Origin: Nocardia asteroides | GTDB lineage: Bacteria; Actinomycetota; Actinomycetes; Mycobacteriales; Mycobacteriaceae | Assembly (NCBI RefSeq): GCF_900637185.1 | Contig: NZ_LR134352.1 | Location: 4,082,001-4,146,000, forward strand | Length of the DNA stretch: 64,000 nucleotides | Direction of reading: 5' to 3' | Part shown: piece by piece, positions 48,464 through 56,681 of the stretch | Numbering within the stretch: position 1 is the stretch's first letter | Layout of the letters: each line of letters begins with the position of its first letter | Position numbers and translations under genes: made by a program | Notes under the pieces: model-generated | The model's input: only the letters and a program-made list of their open reading frames with translations | Told to the model about the DNA's origin: nothing | The model's database searches: none

Positions 48464-49591
48464 TCAGATCTCGGCCAGTTGATGGTCGGTGACGTGGCGG
48501 GCCAGGTAGCGCAGGTGATCGCCGGAGTCGCCGAGGGTGTGTTCGATGGCGGTGAGGCGAGCGGTGTAATGGCCGACGGGATATTCGGCGGTCATGCCGA
48601 TGCCGCCGTGCAGCTGGATCGCCTCCTGGCCGATGTGCCTGCCGGAGCGGCCGATGCGCAGTTTGGCGCGGGCCGCGACCATCGGGTCGGCGATGCCGTC
48701 GGCCAGCGACATCGAGGCGTACAGGCTCATGCTGCGGGCCAGTTCTAGTGCGACGTACATGTCGGCGGCGCGGTGGGTGAGGGTCTGGAAGCTGCGCAGC
48801 GGCACCCCGAATTGTTTACGGGTGGTGAGGTATTCGGTGGTCAGGCGCAGTGCTTCGGCCATGGCGCCGACGGCTTCGGCCCCGAGGGCGGCCTGGGTGG
48901 TGACGATGATGTCGTCGATCAGGTCGGACGCGTCGACCGGGGCGCCCAGGGGTTGCGCGGGAGCGTCCTCGAAGGTGAGGTCGGCGCCGCGCCTGCCGTC
49001 GTGGGTACGGAAGGCGGCGACGGTGACGCCGGGGTCGGCGGGGTCGACGAGGAACAGGCCGGTGCCGCCGTCGGGCAGTGCCGCGCTGACGATGAACTGG
49101 TCGGCGCGATCACCCGCGGAGACAGGGTGTTTGCGGCCGGTCACCCGCCAGTTGTCCCCGTGTCGGCTCGCTCGGGTCGTGACCTGTGCCGACGGCGGCC
49201 GCATGCCCGGCTCGACATGGGCGAACACCGGCCTGTGCGCGCCGGCGGCGATCTCGGGCAGCAGCTGCTTGCGCTGGACCGGTGATCCTGCCGCGGCGAT
49301 GAGGGCGCCCGGGATCAGCGCGCAGTCGAGGACCGGTTCGGGTGCGAGCGCGCGTCCGAGTTCTTCGAGGACCAGCATCGTTTCGATCGGGCCCGCGTCC
49401 AGTCCGCCGTCGTCGGCGGGGATGGTGAGCCCGAGCAGCCCGATCTCGGCGAAGGTGGACCACACCTGGGGATCCCAGCCGAGGTCGGTGGCCAGGACCG
49501 CGGCGCGGCGTTCGTGGGTGTAGTGGCGGGTGAGGACGCTACGGACGGTGTCGCGGAGCATGTCCTGTTCGGTGCTGAGTTCGAAATCCAT
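48464..49591 (-). CDS. Acyl-CoA dehydrogenase, probable small/partner subunit
   Basis: The 375-residue ACAD begins MDFELSTEQDMLRDTVRSVL and has the C-terminal AIQLHGGIGMTAEYPVGHY motif of FadE-type subunits. The middle domain is rather degenerate, as in the partner subunits of heterotetrameric ACADs that degrade steroid side chains or cyclic acids (ChsE, IpdE or PimC/D types). It starts 9 bp after the stop of another ACAD gene in the same operon, which supports an alpha2beta2 enzyme. Confidence 0.88.
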   Translation of the reverse strand: MDFELSTEQDMLRDTVRSVLTRHYTHERRAAVLATDLGWDPQVWSTFAEIGLLGLTIPADDGGLDAGPIETMLVLEELGRALAPEPVLDCALIPGALIAAAGSPVQRKQLLPEIAAGAHRPVFAHVEPGMRPPSAQVTTRASRHGDNWRVTGRKHPVSAGDRADQFIVSAALPDGGTGLFLVDPADPGVTVAAFRTHDGRRGADLTFEDAPAQPLGAPVDASDLIDDIIVTTQAALGAEAVGAMAEALRLTTEYLTTRKQFGVPLRSFQTLTHRAADMYVALELARSMSLYASMSLADGIADPMVAARAKLRIGRSGRHIGQEAIQLHGGIGMTAEYPVGHYTARLTAIEHTLGDSGDHLRYLARHVTDHQLAEI

Positions 49592-49600
49592 GGCGTTGCC

Positions 49601-50764
49601 TCACAGTCCGAGGATCGTCGAGGCGATGATGCCGCGCTGCACCTCGTTGGATCCTCCGTAGATCGATGTCTTGCGGTAGTTCAGGTAGGTGGCGGTGCTG
49701 CGGCGGGCCCAGTCGGGGGTGTCGCTCTCGCGGGCGAGCGAGTCGGGTCCCGCGATGTCGACGAGCAGTTCGGTGACGGCTTGCTGCAGCTCGGTGCCGC
49801 GCAGTTTGAGAATCGAGGACACCGGGTTCGGTGCGCCGTCGGCCGATCCCGCCACGACGCGTCGTTGTACGAGGTCGAGGGCGATGAGTTCGTTCTCGAG
49901 TTCGGCGATGCGGGCGGCGAACATCGGGTCGTCGAGCAGGGTGCCCGAGTCGAGCCGGGTCTGCTTGGCGTGTTCCTTGGCCAGCCACAGCCGCACTTTG
50001 GTCTGGCCGACCGCGGCGATGCCGGTGCGTTCGTTGCCGAGCAGGAATTTGGCGTAGGTCCAGCCCTGGTTCTCCTGGCCGACGAGCTGGTCGGCGGGGA
50101 CCCGGACGTCTTCGAGGAACACTTCGTTGACCTCGTGACCGCCGTCGATCAGCTCGATCGGGCGCACGGTGACGCCGGGGGTGTCGAGGGGGAACAGCAG
50201 CAGGGAGATGCCCGCCTGCTTCTTGGGTGCGTCCGGGTCGGTGCGGGCGAGGCAGAACATCCAGTCGGCGCTCTGGGCGGCGGTGGTCCAGGTCTTCTGG
50301 CCGTTGATCACGTAGTGGTCGCCGTCGCGGACGGCGACGGTGCGCAGGGAGGCGAGGTCGGAGCCGGCGTCGGGTTCGGAGAAGCCCTGGCACCACCAGA
50401 TGTCGAGGTTCGCGGTCGCGGGCAGGAAGCGCTGTTTCATCTCCGGCGTGCCGAAGTGGGCGATGACGGGGCCGATCATGTTGGTGTTGAAGGTGAGCGG
50501 TTCCGGGACCGAGGCGAGTTGCATCTCGTCGTGCCAGAGGTGGCGCTGGACGGGGGTCCAGTCGCGTCCGCCCCATTCGACCGGCCAGTGCGGTACCGCC
50601 AGCCCGTGCGCGTTGAGGATGCGCTGGGTGGTGACGATGTCGTCCTTGCCGAGTTCGGCCATGTGCCGGGCGCGGTTGCGGATGTCGGCGGGGATCTCGT
50701 GCCGGAAGAAGGCGCGGAGCTCGTCGCGGAAGGCGAGCTCGTCCTCGGTGAGTGCCAATTGCAT
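49601..50764 (-). CDS. Acyl-CoA dehydrogenase, probable large subunit
   Basis: The 387-residue ACAD has FRHEIPADIRNRARHMAELGKD, the FAD region WCQGFSEPDAGSDLASLRT, the INGQKTWTT strand and the C-terminal YRKTSIYGGSNEVQRGIIA. In that last motif the usual catalytic GGS-E region is intact. It is the first gene of a two-gene operon with the ACAD at 48464 and is divergent from a TetR/QsdR-like regulator. A bulky or branched acyl-CoA substrate, such as a steroid side chain or dicarboxylate, is inferred from paired ACADs elsewhere. Confidence 0.9.
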   Translation of the reverse strand: MQLALTEDELAFRDELRAFFRHEIPADIRNRARHMAELGKDDIVTTQRILNAHGLAVPHWPVEWGGRDWTPVQRHLWHDEMQLASVPEPLTFNTNMIGPVIAHFGTPEMKQRFLPATANLDIWWCQGFSEPDAGSDLASLRTVAVRDGDHYVINGQKTWTTAAQSADWMFCLARTDPDAPKKQAGISLLLFPLDTPGVTVRPIELIDGGHEVNEVFLEDVRVPADQLVGQENQGWTYAKFLLGNERTGIAAVGQTKVRLWLAKEHAKQTRLDSGTLLDDPMFAARIAELENELIALDLVQRRVVAGSADGAPNPVSSILKLRGTELQQAVTELLVDIAGPDSLARESDTPDWARRSTATYLNYRKTSIYGGSNEVQRGIIASTILGL

Positions 50765-50815
50765 GGTCGAGAATGTTACACAGAGATCGATATGTTTCAA
50801 ATGGTGCGGGAGCCC

Positions 50816-50829
50816 TATGCTGTCCGATG
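50816..50829 (+). promoter_or_regulatory. -10 element and leaderless start of the QsdR-like gene
   Basis: TATGCT (50816-50821) lies 7 nt before the GTG at 50829, with no ribosome site. An ATGTTACA/ATGTTTCA pair (50773-50780 and 50792-50799) in the same divergent spacer is a candidate TetR operator. Confidence 0.5.
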
Positions 50830-51413
50830 TGACGCGAGCCGAGGGGACCAGAGCGCCGGGACGACCGGCGGCGGCCAGCCGTGACGATGTGCTGCGCGCC
50901 GCGGTCGAGGTGTTCCTGGCAGGCAAGCGCGTCGACGTCAACGCCATCGCCGCCCAGCTCGGCCTGGGCCGCACGAGCATCTACCGCTGGTTCGGTTCCC
51001 GGGACGGCCTGCTCGGCGCGGCGATCGCCCGCCAGCTCGAGCGCATGGTCGTCCACGCCGAACGGGCGAGCACCGCGACCGGCGGCCGCCGCCTGAACGA
51101 GGTTCTCGATCGCTGCATCCACTGGCTGGTCGAGGACGACTCGCTGCGTACCTATTTCGACAACGAATCCACCGGTGCCCTGCGCCTGATCACCCGCAGT
51201 GACGGCCCCGTCCATCAGGCGGCGGTCGCGGTCGTCGCCGCCCTGATCGAACGTGCCGAAGCCGAGGGCTACGATCCTCCGATCGCCCGCGACACCCTGG
51301 CCTACGCCCTGGTCCGCCTCTGGGAAGCGTTCCTCTACAACGACGCCGTCGCCGGTTTCCGTGGTGACGTCGACCGCCTCCGCGAAGTCCAGACCGCGCT
51401 GCTCCGCGCCTGA
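50829..51413 (+). CDS. TetR-family regulator, QsdR-like
   Basis: The 194-residue protein has the HTH DVLRAAVEVFLAGKRVDVNA, QLGLGRTSIYRWFGSRDGLL (about residues 18-60) and a helical ligand domain (TYFDNESTGALRLITR, LVRLWEAFLYND) resembling QsdR-type regulators, which respond to acyl-type signals. GTG 50829 is preferred over ATG 50817 because the latter overlaps the -10 box. It is divergent from the paired acyl-CoA dehydrogenase operon and probably represses it. Confidence 0.87.
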   Translation: MTRAEGTRAPGRPAAASRDDVLRAAVEVFLAGKRVDVNAIAAQLGLGRTSIYRWFGSRDGLLGAAIARQLERMVVHAERASTATGGRRLNEVLDRCIHWLVEDDSLRTYFDNESTGALRLITRSDGPVHQAAVAVVAALIERAEAEGYDPPIARDTLAYALVRLWEAFLYNDAVAGFRGDVDRLREVQTALLRA

Positions 51414-51471
51414 AAGCCCGCACCTGGACCTGCCGTAGCGCCGGATGCCGCACTCCGGACCGACCCGCCCG

Positions 51472-51519
51472 GGGGCCGAAGTCGGGTCGATGGTCATGGC
51501 GCGGCAGGCCTTTCGACCC
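51472..51519 (+). promoter_or_regulatory. Two DosR-like boxes upstream of the HPF-like operon
   Basis: The published DosR motif is GGGACTTNNGGCCC. Here GGGGCCGAAGTCGGG (from 51472) reads as a reverse-strand near match, and AGGCCTTTCGACCC (51506-51519) matches 9 of 12 fixed positions. Their centres are about 33 bp apart, three helical turns. They lie 80-125 bp upstream of genes whose mycobacterial counterparts are DosR-controlled. No dosR gene is in the window, so this is an inference. Confidence 0.45.
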
Positions 51520-51596
51520 TTAGCGCGGCCGCGCCTGAGTGGTGCTATTGGCCGGAGCGTTGTGCGGACCGAGAGCGGAGGGCAGGTGCGGAGCAG

Positions 51597-52340
51597 GTGA
51601 GTACTGCCGAACTACGATGGGCCGGAACGGAAATCGCGGTGGTGACCAGCGGCGTGGTGGACGCCGGTGAGGTCGCGCGGACCGCGCGGGCGGTCGGGTC
51701 GGTGCTGGGGCGCGGCCGCGCCGGGGAGCCGGTGCGGATCCGGTTGTCGAACCTCGCGGATTCGGGTGTGCTGCTCGCGCAGGTGAATGTCCGCGGGCAG
51801 CGCGGTTCGGTCCGGGTCCAGGTGCCGGGGCCGGTGGGTTTCGTCGCGGCGATGGTGTCGGAACGACTGGAACGCCAGCTCGCGCGGATGATGTCGGCGG
51901 CGGCCGCGGCACGGGTGTGGCCTGATCCGGCGCGGCCGCCACTGGCCGAGGTGACCGAGCAGCGGCCGATCGCGCGCCGCAAGCTCTGTGCCGTGCGCCG
52001 TGCCGACCCGGCGACGGCCGCCCGCATGATGGACGCGCGCGACTACGACGCGCACCTGTTCGTCGACACCGAGACCGGCGAGGACGCGGTCGTGTACTGG
52101 GCGGGGCCACTGGGCGTCCGGCTGACCCGCCAGTCCGACATCCGGCCCGCCACCGGCTTGGCCTGCACGATGAATCCCCACCCCGCGCCGCGGCTGACCG
52201 CGGCGGAAGCCGCTGACCGCCTGTGCCGTTTCGGGCTGCCGCACCTGTTCTTCACTGATCCGGCCACCACCCGCGGTGCCTTGCTGTACCGGCGCTACGA
52301 CGGTGACCTGGCCCTGGTGCAACCGGTGGCCGGACGATGA
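51597..52340 (+). CDS. HPF/S30AE-like ribosome-hibernation factor with two C-terminal domains
   Basis: The 247-residue protein has an N-terminal S30AE-like region (about residues 1-115), then two tandem S30AE C-terminal-type domains. The first (about 124-182) reads [20 protein letters not shown] and [16 protein letters not shown]; the second (about 195-245) reads [20 protein letters not shown] and [15 protein letters not shown]. The C-terminal domain mediates ribosome dimer or stabilising contacts in long HPFs. M. tuberculosis Rv0079 in the DosR regulon is a comparable dormancy protein next to a PPOX gene (Rv0080), as here. It starts at GTG 51597; its stop overlaps the PPOX start. Confidence 0.78.
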   Translation: MSTAELRWAGTEIAVVTSGVVDAGEVARTARAVGSVLGRGRAGEPVRIRLSNLADSGVLLAQVNVRGQRGSVRVQVPGPVGFVAAMVSERLERQLARMMSAAAAARVWPDPARPPLAEVTEQRPIARRKLCAVRRADPATAARMMDARDYDAHLFVDTETGEDAVVYWAGPLGVRLTRQSDIRPATGLACTMNPHPAPRLTAAEAADRLCRFGLPHLFFTDPATTRGALLYRRYDGDLALVQPVAGR

Positions 52341-52780
52341 TCGACCCTGGCGAGGACGGCCGCGATGTCGTCGAGCTCGAGCGTGCCGAAGCGCTGCGGC
52401 TGGTGGCCGGTGCGCCGTTCGGGCGGGTGGTGTTCACCCGCGACGCGCTGCCGGCGATTCGCCCGGTCAACCATCTCGTCGACGGCGAGGCGATCATCGT
52501 CCGGACCCGGGTCACGTCCCGGCTGACCTCGGCGGTGCACGGCAACGCGCCGGTGGTGGTGGCCTACGCGGTCGACGACATCGACCCGGTCCGGCGCACC
52601 GGCTGGTCGGTCATGGTCACCGGATTCGCGCGCACCGTCACCGATCCCGACCGGGTGGCCCGCTACGAACGGTTGCTGCGCCCGTGGGTCGGCCGGGTGA
52701 TGGACACCGTGCTCGCGATCGAACCCGAGATCGTCGCAGGAATTCGACTGCTCGAACAGAAAGGCAGGCACGACCGTTGA
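52337..52780 (+). CDS. PPOX-family split-barrel flavin-binding protein
   Basis: The 147-residue protein has the pyridoxamine-oxidase-like split barrel: [47 protein letters not shown] and a [13 protein letters not shown] strand. It probably binds FMN or F420. Its ATG overlaps the HPF-like stop by four bases, and its stop overlaps the TTG of the desaturase gene, so the three genes are translationally coupled. Mycobacterial counterparts are hypoxia-induced. Confidence 0.87.
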   Translation: MIDPGEDGRDVVELERAEALRLVAGAPFGRVVFTRDALPAIRPVNHLVDGEAIIVRTRVTSRLTSAVHGNAPVVVAYAVDDIDPVRRTGWSVMVTGFARTVTDPDRVARYERLLRPWVGRVMDTVLAIEPEIVAGIRLLEQKGRHDR

Positions 52781-53736
52781 CCCGTGACCTCACCCAACGC
52801 GAACTCCTCACCGAGCTGGAACCGGTGGCCGAGGACTGCGTGCACCGCCACCTGGCGATGACCAAGGACTGGCATCCCCACGACTACGTGCCGTGGGAGG
52901 AGGGCCGCAACTTCGCCGCGCTGGGCGGATCCGACTGGGCGCCGGAACAGTCCGGTCTCAGCGAGGTCGCCAAGGCGGCGATGATCACCAACCTGCTCAC
53001 CGAGGACAACCTGCCCTCCTACCACCGTGAGATCGCCGAGAACTTCTCCCGCGACGGCGCGTGGGGTACCTGGGTGGGCCGGTGGACCGCCGAGGAGATG
53101 CGGCACAGCACGGTGATCCGCGACTATCTGGTGGTGACCCGCGGTGTCGACCCGGTCGCGCTGGAACAGGCCAGGATGGTCCACATGACCAGCGGATTCG
53201 CCTCGGGTGCCGCCCGATCCGACATCGACAGCGGAGCCGGGTTCCTGCATTCGGTGGCGTATGTGAGTTTCCAGGAACTGGCCACCCGCGTCACCCATCG
53301 CAACACCGGCCGGGTGTGCGCCGACGAGGTCGCCGACAAGATGTTGCAGCGCATCGCCGCCGACGAGAACCTGCACATGATCTTCTACCGCACCGTGTGC
53401 GGCGCCGCACTGGACCTGGTGCCCGACCAGGCGGTCGCGGCGATCGCCGGCATCGTGGAGAACTTCCGGATGCCCGGCGCGGGCATGCCGAACTTCCGCC
53501 GCCACGGGGTGCTGATGGCCAAGCACGGCGTCTACGATCTGCGCCAGCATCTCGACGAGGTCTTGCAGCCGGTGCTGCGGCAGTGGAACATCTTCGGCCG
53601 CACCGATTTCGGGCCGCGCGGTGAGCAGGTCAGGGATCGGCTGGCGGCGTTCCTGGACACCATGGCGACCGTGCAGGTTCCCCGGTTCGAGGAGCAGCGC
53701 GACCGTGCGCTGGCCCGGGAACGCGCCCGCGCGTGA
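52777..53736 (+). CDS. Soluble acyl-ACP desaturase (DesA-like)
   Basis: The 319-residue soluble diiron protein has the ferritin-fold ligand motifs [11 protein letters not shown] (about residues 73-83), the E-E-x2-H box EEMRHS (about 108) and ENLHMIFYR (about 197). It resembles mycobacterial DesA1/DesA2, which desaturate ACP-bound long acyl chains for mycolate synthesis. It starts at TTG 52777 (TTGA overlap). Its place in the dormancy-like module suggests lipid remodelling under stress. Confidence 0.88.
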   Translation: MTRDLTQRELLTELEPVAEDCVHRHLAMTKDWHPHDYVPWEEGRNFAALGGSDWAPEQSGLSEVAKAAMITNLLTEDNLPSYHREIAENFSRDGAWGTWVGRWTAEEMRHSTVIRDYLVVTRGVDPVALEQARMVHMTSGFASGAARSDIDSGAGFLHSVAYVSFQELATRVTHRNTGRVCADEVADKMLQRIAADENLHMIFYRTVCGAALDLVPDQAVAAIAGIVENFRMPGAGMPNFRRHGVLMAKHGVYDLRQHLDEVLQPVLRQWNIFGRTDFGPRGEQVRDRLAAFLDTMATVQVPRFEEQRDRALARERARA

Positions 53737-53739
53737 GTG

Positions 53740-54582
53740 TCAGTCGCGGCCCGCGAGGACGAGGGGGATCTCGGTCGCGTGCAGCACGGTGCGGCTGACC
53801 GAGCCGAAGCCGTCGCGGGTGCCGCGCCGGTGGCTGCCGAGCACGAGCAGTTGGGCTCGCGCCGATTCGCGCAGCAACCGGCGCGCCGGTTCCTCGTCGG
53901 TGACGATCCGGGTGATCGGCACCCCGGGGTACTTCTGGCCGTACCCGACGAGGCGGTCGGCCAGGAGGCGGTGGGTGCGCTCGGTCATCTCGGAATGGCG
54001 CAGCCCCGGTTCGGTCGTGGTCCAGGCCCGCACCGCGACCAACCCGACCCCGCGCAGCGACGCTTCCTCGATCGCGAAGTCCAGGGCCCGGTCGCTGCCG
54101 GGGGAGCCGTCGAGCCCGACGAGCACCGGTAGCCGCGCGGCCGCCTGCGTCATCGGTCCGGGTATCACCGCGAGCGGGCAGGCCAGCCGCCGGGCGAGCG
54201 CGCTGCTCACCGATCCGAGCAGGGCACGTTCGAACGCGCCGTGACCGCGCGTCCCGACGACCAGGAGCTGCGCGGTGGCGGCGCGGCGGCGCAGGGCGGG
54301 GATCGGCGCCGGATCGACCACGGATGTCACGATGTCGAGTCCCTGCGCGGCGGCGATCGCCCGCGCCTGGCCCAGCGCGTCCTCGCCTTCGGCCCGGAAA
54401 CGGTCGGTGGCCAGCGACACGGTGGCGGCGGACCCCAGTTCCCATCCGGTGCTCATCGCGTACACCGCATGAAGCGGCGCGTTCCGTAGCGTCGCCGCCT
54501 CGGCCGCCCAGTGCACCGCGGCCAGCGCGCGGTCGGAGCCGTCGACACCGACGACGACGGGGCGGGTGTTCGCTGCTGACAT
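53740..54582 (-). CDS. Tandem universal stress protein
   Basis: The 280-residue protein has two Usp domains (about residues 8-140 and 145-280). The first keeps the ATP-binding G-x2-G-x9-G-S pattern in GTRGHGAFERALLGSVSSA. The second is degenerate at the first glycines (GSHRRGTRDGFGSVS). Two-domain USPs such as Rv2005c and Rv2623 are in the DosR regulon and bind ATP. ATG 54582 has GAGG about 9 nt upstream; GTG 54597 is an alternative. It ends 3 bp from the convergent desaturase, closing the module. Confidence 0.9.
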   Translation of the reverse strand: MSAANTRPVVVGVDGSDRALAAVHWAAEAATLRNAPLHAVYAMSTGWELGSAATVSLATDRFRAEGEDALGQARAIAAAQGLDIVTSVVDPAPIPALRRRAATAQLLVVGTRGHGAFERALLGSVSSALARRLACPLAVIPGPMTQAAARLPVLVGLDGSPGSDRALDFAIEEASLRGVGLVAVRAWTTTEPGLRHSEMTERTHRLLADRLVGYGQKYPGVPITRIVTDEEPARRLLRESARAQLLVLGSHRRGTRDGFGSVSRTVLHATEIPLVLAGRD

Positions 54583-54655
54583 CGGGTGGTGCCTCACTGC
54601 TCGGCCTGAGTGGTTACGCGCAGCCGATTCTCGTCGGTGCGGCTCCGCCGAAAGA

Positions 54656-54690
54656 GGGCCGAAGTGCCCTGCTCGCGAGGACTTCGGTGG
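54656..54690 (-). promoter_or_regulatory. Two DosR-like boxes upstream of the universal stress gene
   Basis: GGGCCGAAGTGCCC (54656-54669; reverse strand GGGCACTTCGGCCC) and AGGACTTCGGTGG (54678-54690) resemble GGGACTTNNGGCCC; the second keeps the full GGACTT half. Their centres are about 21.5 bp apart, two helical turns. They lie 74-108 bp upstream of the USP start. Having paired boxes at both ends of the module makes coincidence less likely, but it remains an inference. Confidence 0.45.
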
Positions 54691-54705
54691 ATTGACCGGT
54701 AATGC

Positions 54706-55362
54706 TCAGCCCGGCTCTGGGCGGTAGGCGGCGAGGAAGACCTCCACTCCGGCGTCGGCGTAGTGATCGAGTTCGGCGTCGCTGAAACGGGTCTCGTCAC
54801 CGCAGAACATCACCTTGTTGACCGGGACCGACACCACCAGCCAGGTGAAATGGTTCGCCGCCAGCTCCGGTTCGGCGGTGCGCAGCAAGCCACGTTCGGT
54901 GAGTTGCGCGAAGCAGGCCGCGAGCATGGCGTGAACGCGTTCGGGTCCGGCTTCGAAGTAGGCGCGACCCAGCTGGGGGAACCGGCCCGCTTCGGCGATG
55001 ACCAGGCGCCGCACCCGCAGCTGGGCGGGCCGGGTCAGCAGGTGGACGAACCGGTTGGCGACCACCCGGAGTGTCTTCTCCACATCGTCGGTCGAGGCCA
55101 GCTCGCCGATGGCTTCCCGGAAGACCTGGTCGATGCCGCCGAGGCGGTCGAACACGATCTCCTCGAACAGCTTGTCCTTGCTACCGAAACGTTTATAGAT
55201 CGTCTGCTTCGACGAGCCCGCGACCTTCGCGATCTCATCAGTCTTGGCCCCCAGGTAACCGTCGCGCAGAAAGACCTCCATGGCGGCCTCCATGATCCGG
55301 CGGCGCGCCTGCTCGGCGGCACTGCCCTCCACGAGATCAGGTGCAGGGTCGGTGCGGGGCAT
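54706..55362 (-). CDS. TetR-family regulator of the adjacent reductase
   Basis: The 218-residue protein has the HTH (about residues 18-62; RRIMEAAMEVFLRDGYLGAK, IAKVAGSSKQTIYKRFGSKDKLF) and a TetR_C AcrR-like ligand domain. ATG 55362 has AGGAGG 5 nt upstream. It is divergent from a RibD/DHFR-fold gene whose promoter is overlapped by clear GTAC-type palindromes, so the reductase is the probable target. Confidence 0.9.
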   Translation of the reverse strand: MPRTDPAPDLVEGSAAEQARRRIMEAAMEVFLRDGYLGAKTDEIAKVAGSSKQTIYKRFGSKDKLFEEIVFDRLGGIDQVFREAIGELASTDDVEKTLRVVANRFVHLLTRPAQLRVRRLVIAEAGRFPQLGRAYFEAGPERVHAMLAACFAQLTERGLLRTAEPELAANHFTWLVVSVPVNKVMFCGDETRFSDAELDHYADAGVEVFLAAYRPEPG

Positions 55363-55394
55363 CGGGCCTCCTGGATGTCGGTTTCGCGGATCGG

Positions 55395-55454
55395 TTGACA
55401 CCCTTCAGAGTGTACCGTACTGTTCAGTTCACCCAGAACCGTACGGTACAGTAC
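55395..55454 (+). promoter_or_regulatory. TTGACA promoter overlapped by TetR operators
   Basis: The -35 TTGACA (55395-55400) and -10 TACTGT (55418-55423) have an ideal 17-nt spacer and drive the reductase at 55473. GTGTACCGTACTGT overlaps the -10. A second site (55439-55454) includes TACGGTACAGTAC and, with the bases before it, a CCGTACGG dyad. The two form a large inverted arrangement. A TetR dimer here would block the promoter. Confidence 0.65.
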
Positions 55455-55472
55455 ACCTTGAGGGAGAATCCG

Positions 55473-56027
55473 ATGCGCAAGATCATTTCCAGCCTGTTCG
55501 TCTCCGCCGACGGCGTCGCCGAAGCCCCCGAAACCTGGCACTTCCCCTACTTCAACGACGAAATGGGCGCCGCCATCGGCGCCGGCATGGGCACCTCCGA
55601 CGCCATGCTGCTGGGCCGTGTTCAGTACGAAGAATTCGCCGCCCACTGGCCCACCAGCGACGACGAATTCGCCGGCTTCATGAACAACCAGAAAAAATAC
55701 GTCGTCACCACCACACTCACCGAAGCCACCTGGAACAACACCGACATCATCACCGGCGACATCGACACCGAACTCACCAAACTCAAAGACTCCGACGGCG
55801 GCGACATCGCCATCACCGGCAGCCTCACCCTCGTCCAATCCCTGCTGCGCAACGGACTGCTCGACCAGCTGCAACTCTTCGTCCACCCCGTCGTCCTGGG
55901 CAAGGGCGCCCGCTGGTTCGACAAACTCGACGACAACGTCGAACTGACACTGGCCTCGGCCGAGGTGTTCAGCACCGGCGTGATCAACCAGATCTACACC
56001 CCGGTGCGGGCGGATCAGGTGAGGTAG
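55473..56027 (+). CDS. RibD/dihydrofolate-reductase-fold protein under TetR control
   Basis: The 184-residue protein has the family pattern KIISSLFVSADGVAEAPETW, AMLLGRVQYEEFA, VVTTTL, the NADPH loop IAITGSLTLVQSLL and HPVVLGKGARWF. A strong GAGGGAGA precedes the ATG at 55473. Its consensus-like promoter with TetR operator sites suggests tight, inducible expression, perhaps for reduction of a xenobiotic or antibiotic. Codon use is unusually rich in AAA/CTC-type choices compared with neighbours. It overlaps the convergent TerD gene by 13 bp. Confidence 0.87.
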   Translation: MRKIISSLFVSADGVAEAPETWHFPYFNDEMGAAIGAGMGTSDAMLLGRVQYEEFAAHWPTSDDEFAGFMNNQKKYVVTTTLTEATWNNTDIITGDIDTELTKLKDSDGGDIAITGSLTLVQSLLRNGLLDQLQLFVHPVVLGKGARWFDKLDDNVELTLASAEVFSTGVINQIYTPVRADQVR

Positions 56028-56557
56028 GGCGTCAGGTGCGGGATCGCGTCGGCGACGTGTTCGGCCTCGATCGGCTGCGCGATGAGGGTGAACCGCCAGG
56101 AGCCGTGCGGGCGGTGCAGCTTGCCGAGGATGAGCCCGGTGTGCGACCCGGTGCCCGCCAGCTCGATCCGGGCCAGCTCGGTGCCTGCCACATTGTCGAC
56201 CAGCCGGCAGAAACCGTTCTCGATGCGGTCGAAGCGCTGGCCGGTGTAGCAGGTCATGAGCAGGACGACGCTGGTGACCTGGGCATCGAGGCGGGTGAGG
56301 TCGACCAGGACGAGTTCGTCGTCGCCCTCGCCCACGCCCGTCACATTGTCGCCGAGGTGGCGTACCGCACCGTCGCGTGAGGTGAGCTGTTCGTGGAAGG
56401 CGATGTCTACGAACCGGGTTCCGCTGAAGGACAGCGCGGCGGCATTGAGATCGATGTCTTTGGTGGGGCGCCGGAACTTGCCCGACCGGACGGGATCCCA
56501 GCCCAGGCCCACGCTGACATGGGTGAGGCCGGTGGGGCGGGGGAGTGTTCCGGTCAT
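56015..56557 (-). CDS. Single-domain TerD-family stress protein
   Basis: The 180-residue protein starts TGLTHVSVGLGWDPVRSGKF and has DIDLNAAALSF, ELVLVDLTRLDAQVTSVVLLM and a C-terminal SWRFTLIAQPI. These fit the TerD fold with its acidic calcium sites (GLGWD, DIDL). It is the third TerD-type protein in the window and again lacks a full ter operon. The start is ATG 56557. Confidence 0.85.
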   Translation of the reverse strand: MTGTLPRPTGLTHVSVGLGWDPVRSGKFRRPTKDIDLNAAALSFSGTRFVDIAFHEQLTSRDGAVRHLGDNVTGVGEGDDELVLVDLTRLDAQVTSVVLLMTCYTGQRFDRIENGFCRLVDNVAGTELARIELAGTGSHTGLILGKLHRPHGSWRFTLIAQPIEAEHVADAIPHLTPYLT

Positions 56558-56596
56558 GCGGTGCTCCTCGTCGAGCGATTCGGGGCCGAGGCGACC

Positions 56597-56613
56597 GGCC
56601 GGACGGTCCGGCC
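56597..56613 (-). terminator. Possible terminator hairpin
   Basis: GGCCGGA-CGG-TCCGGCC is a 7-bp stem with 3-nt loop in the spacer after the leftward reductase gene (stop 56682) and before the TerD start. It is GC-rich but short. Confidence 0.4.
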
Positions 56614-56681
56614 CCTGTCCTCGCCAACATGCCGCACCGCCGCGGCCACCGCAACCCGAATCAGTCTGTGCCGCTCCGGCT

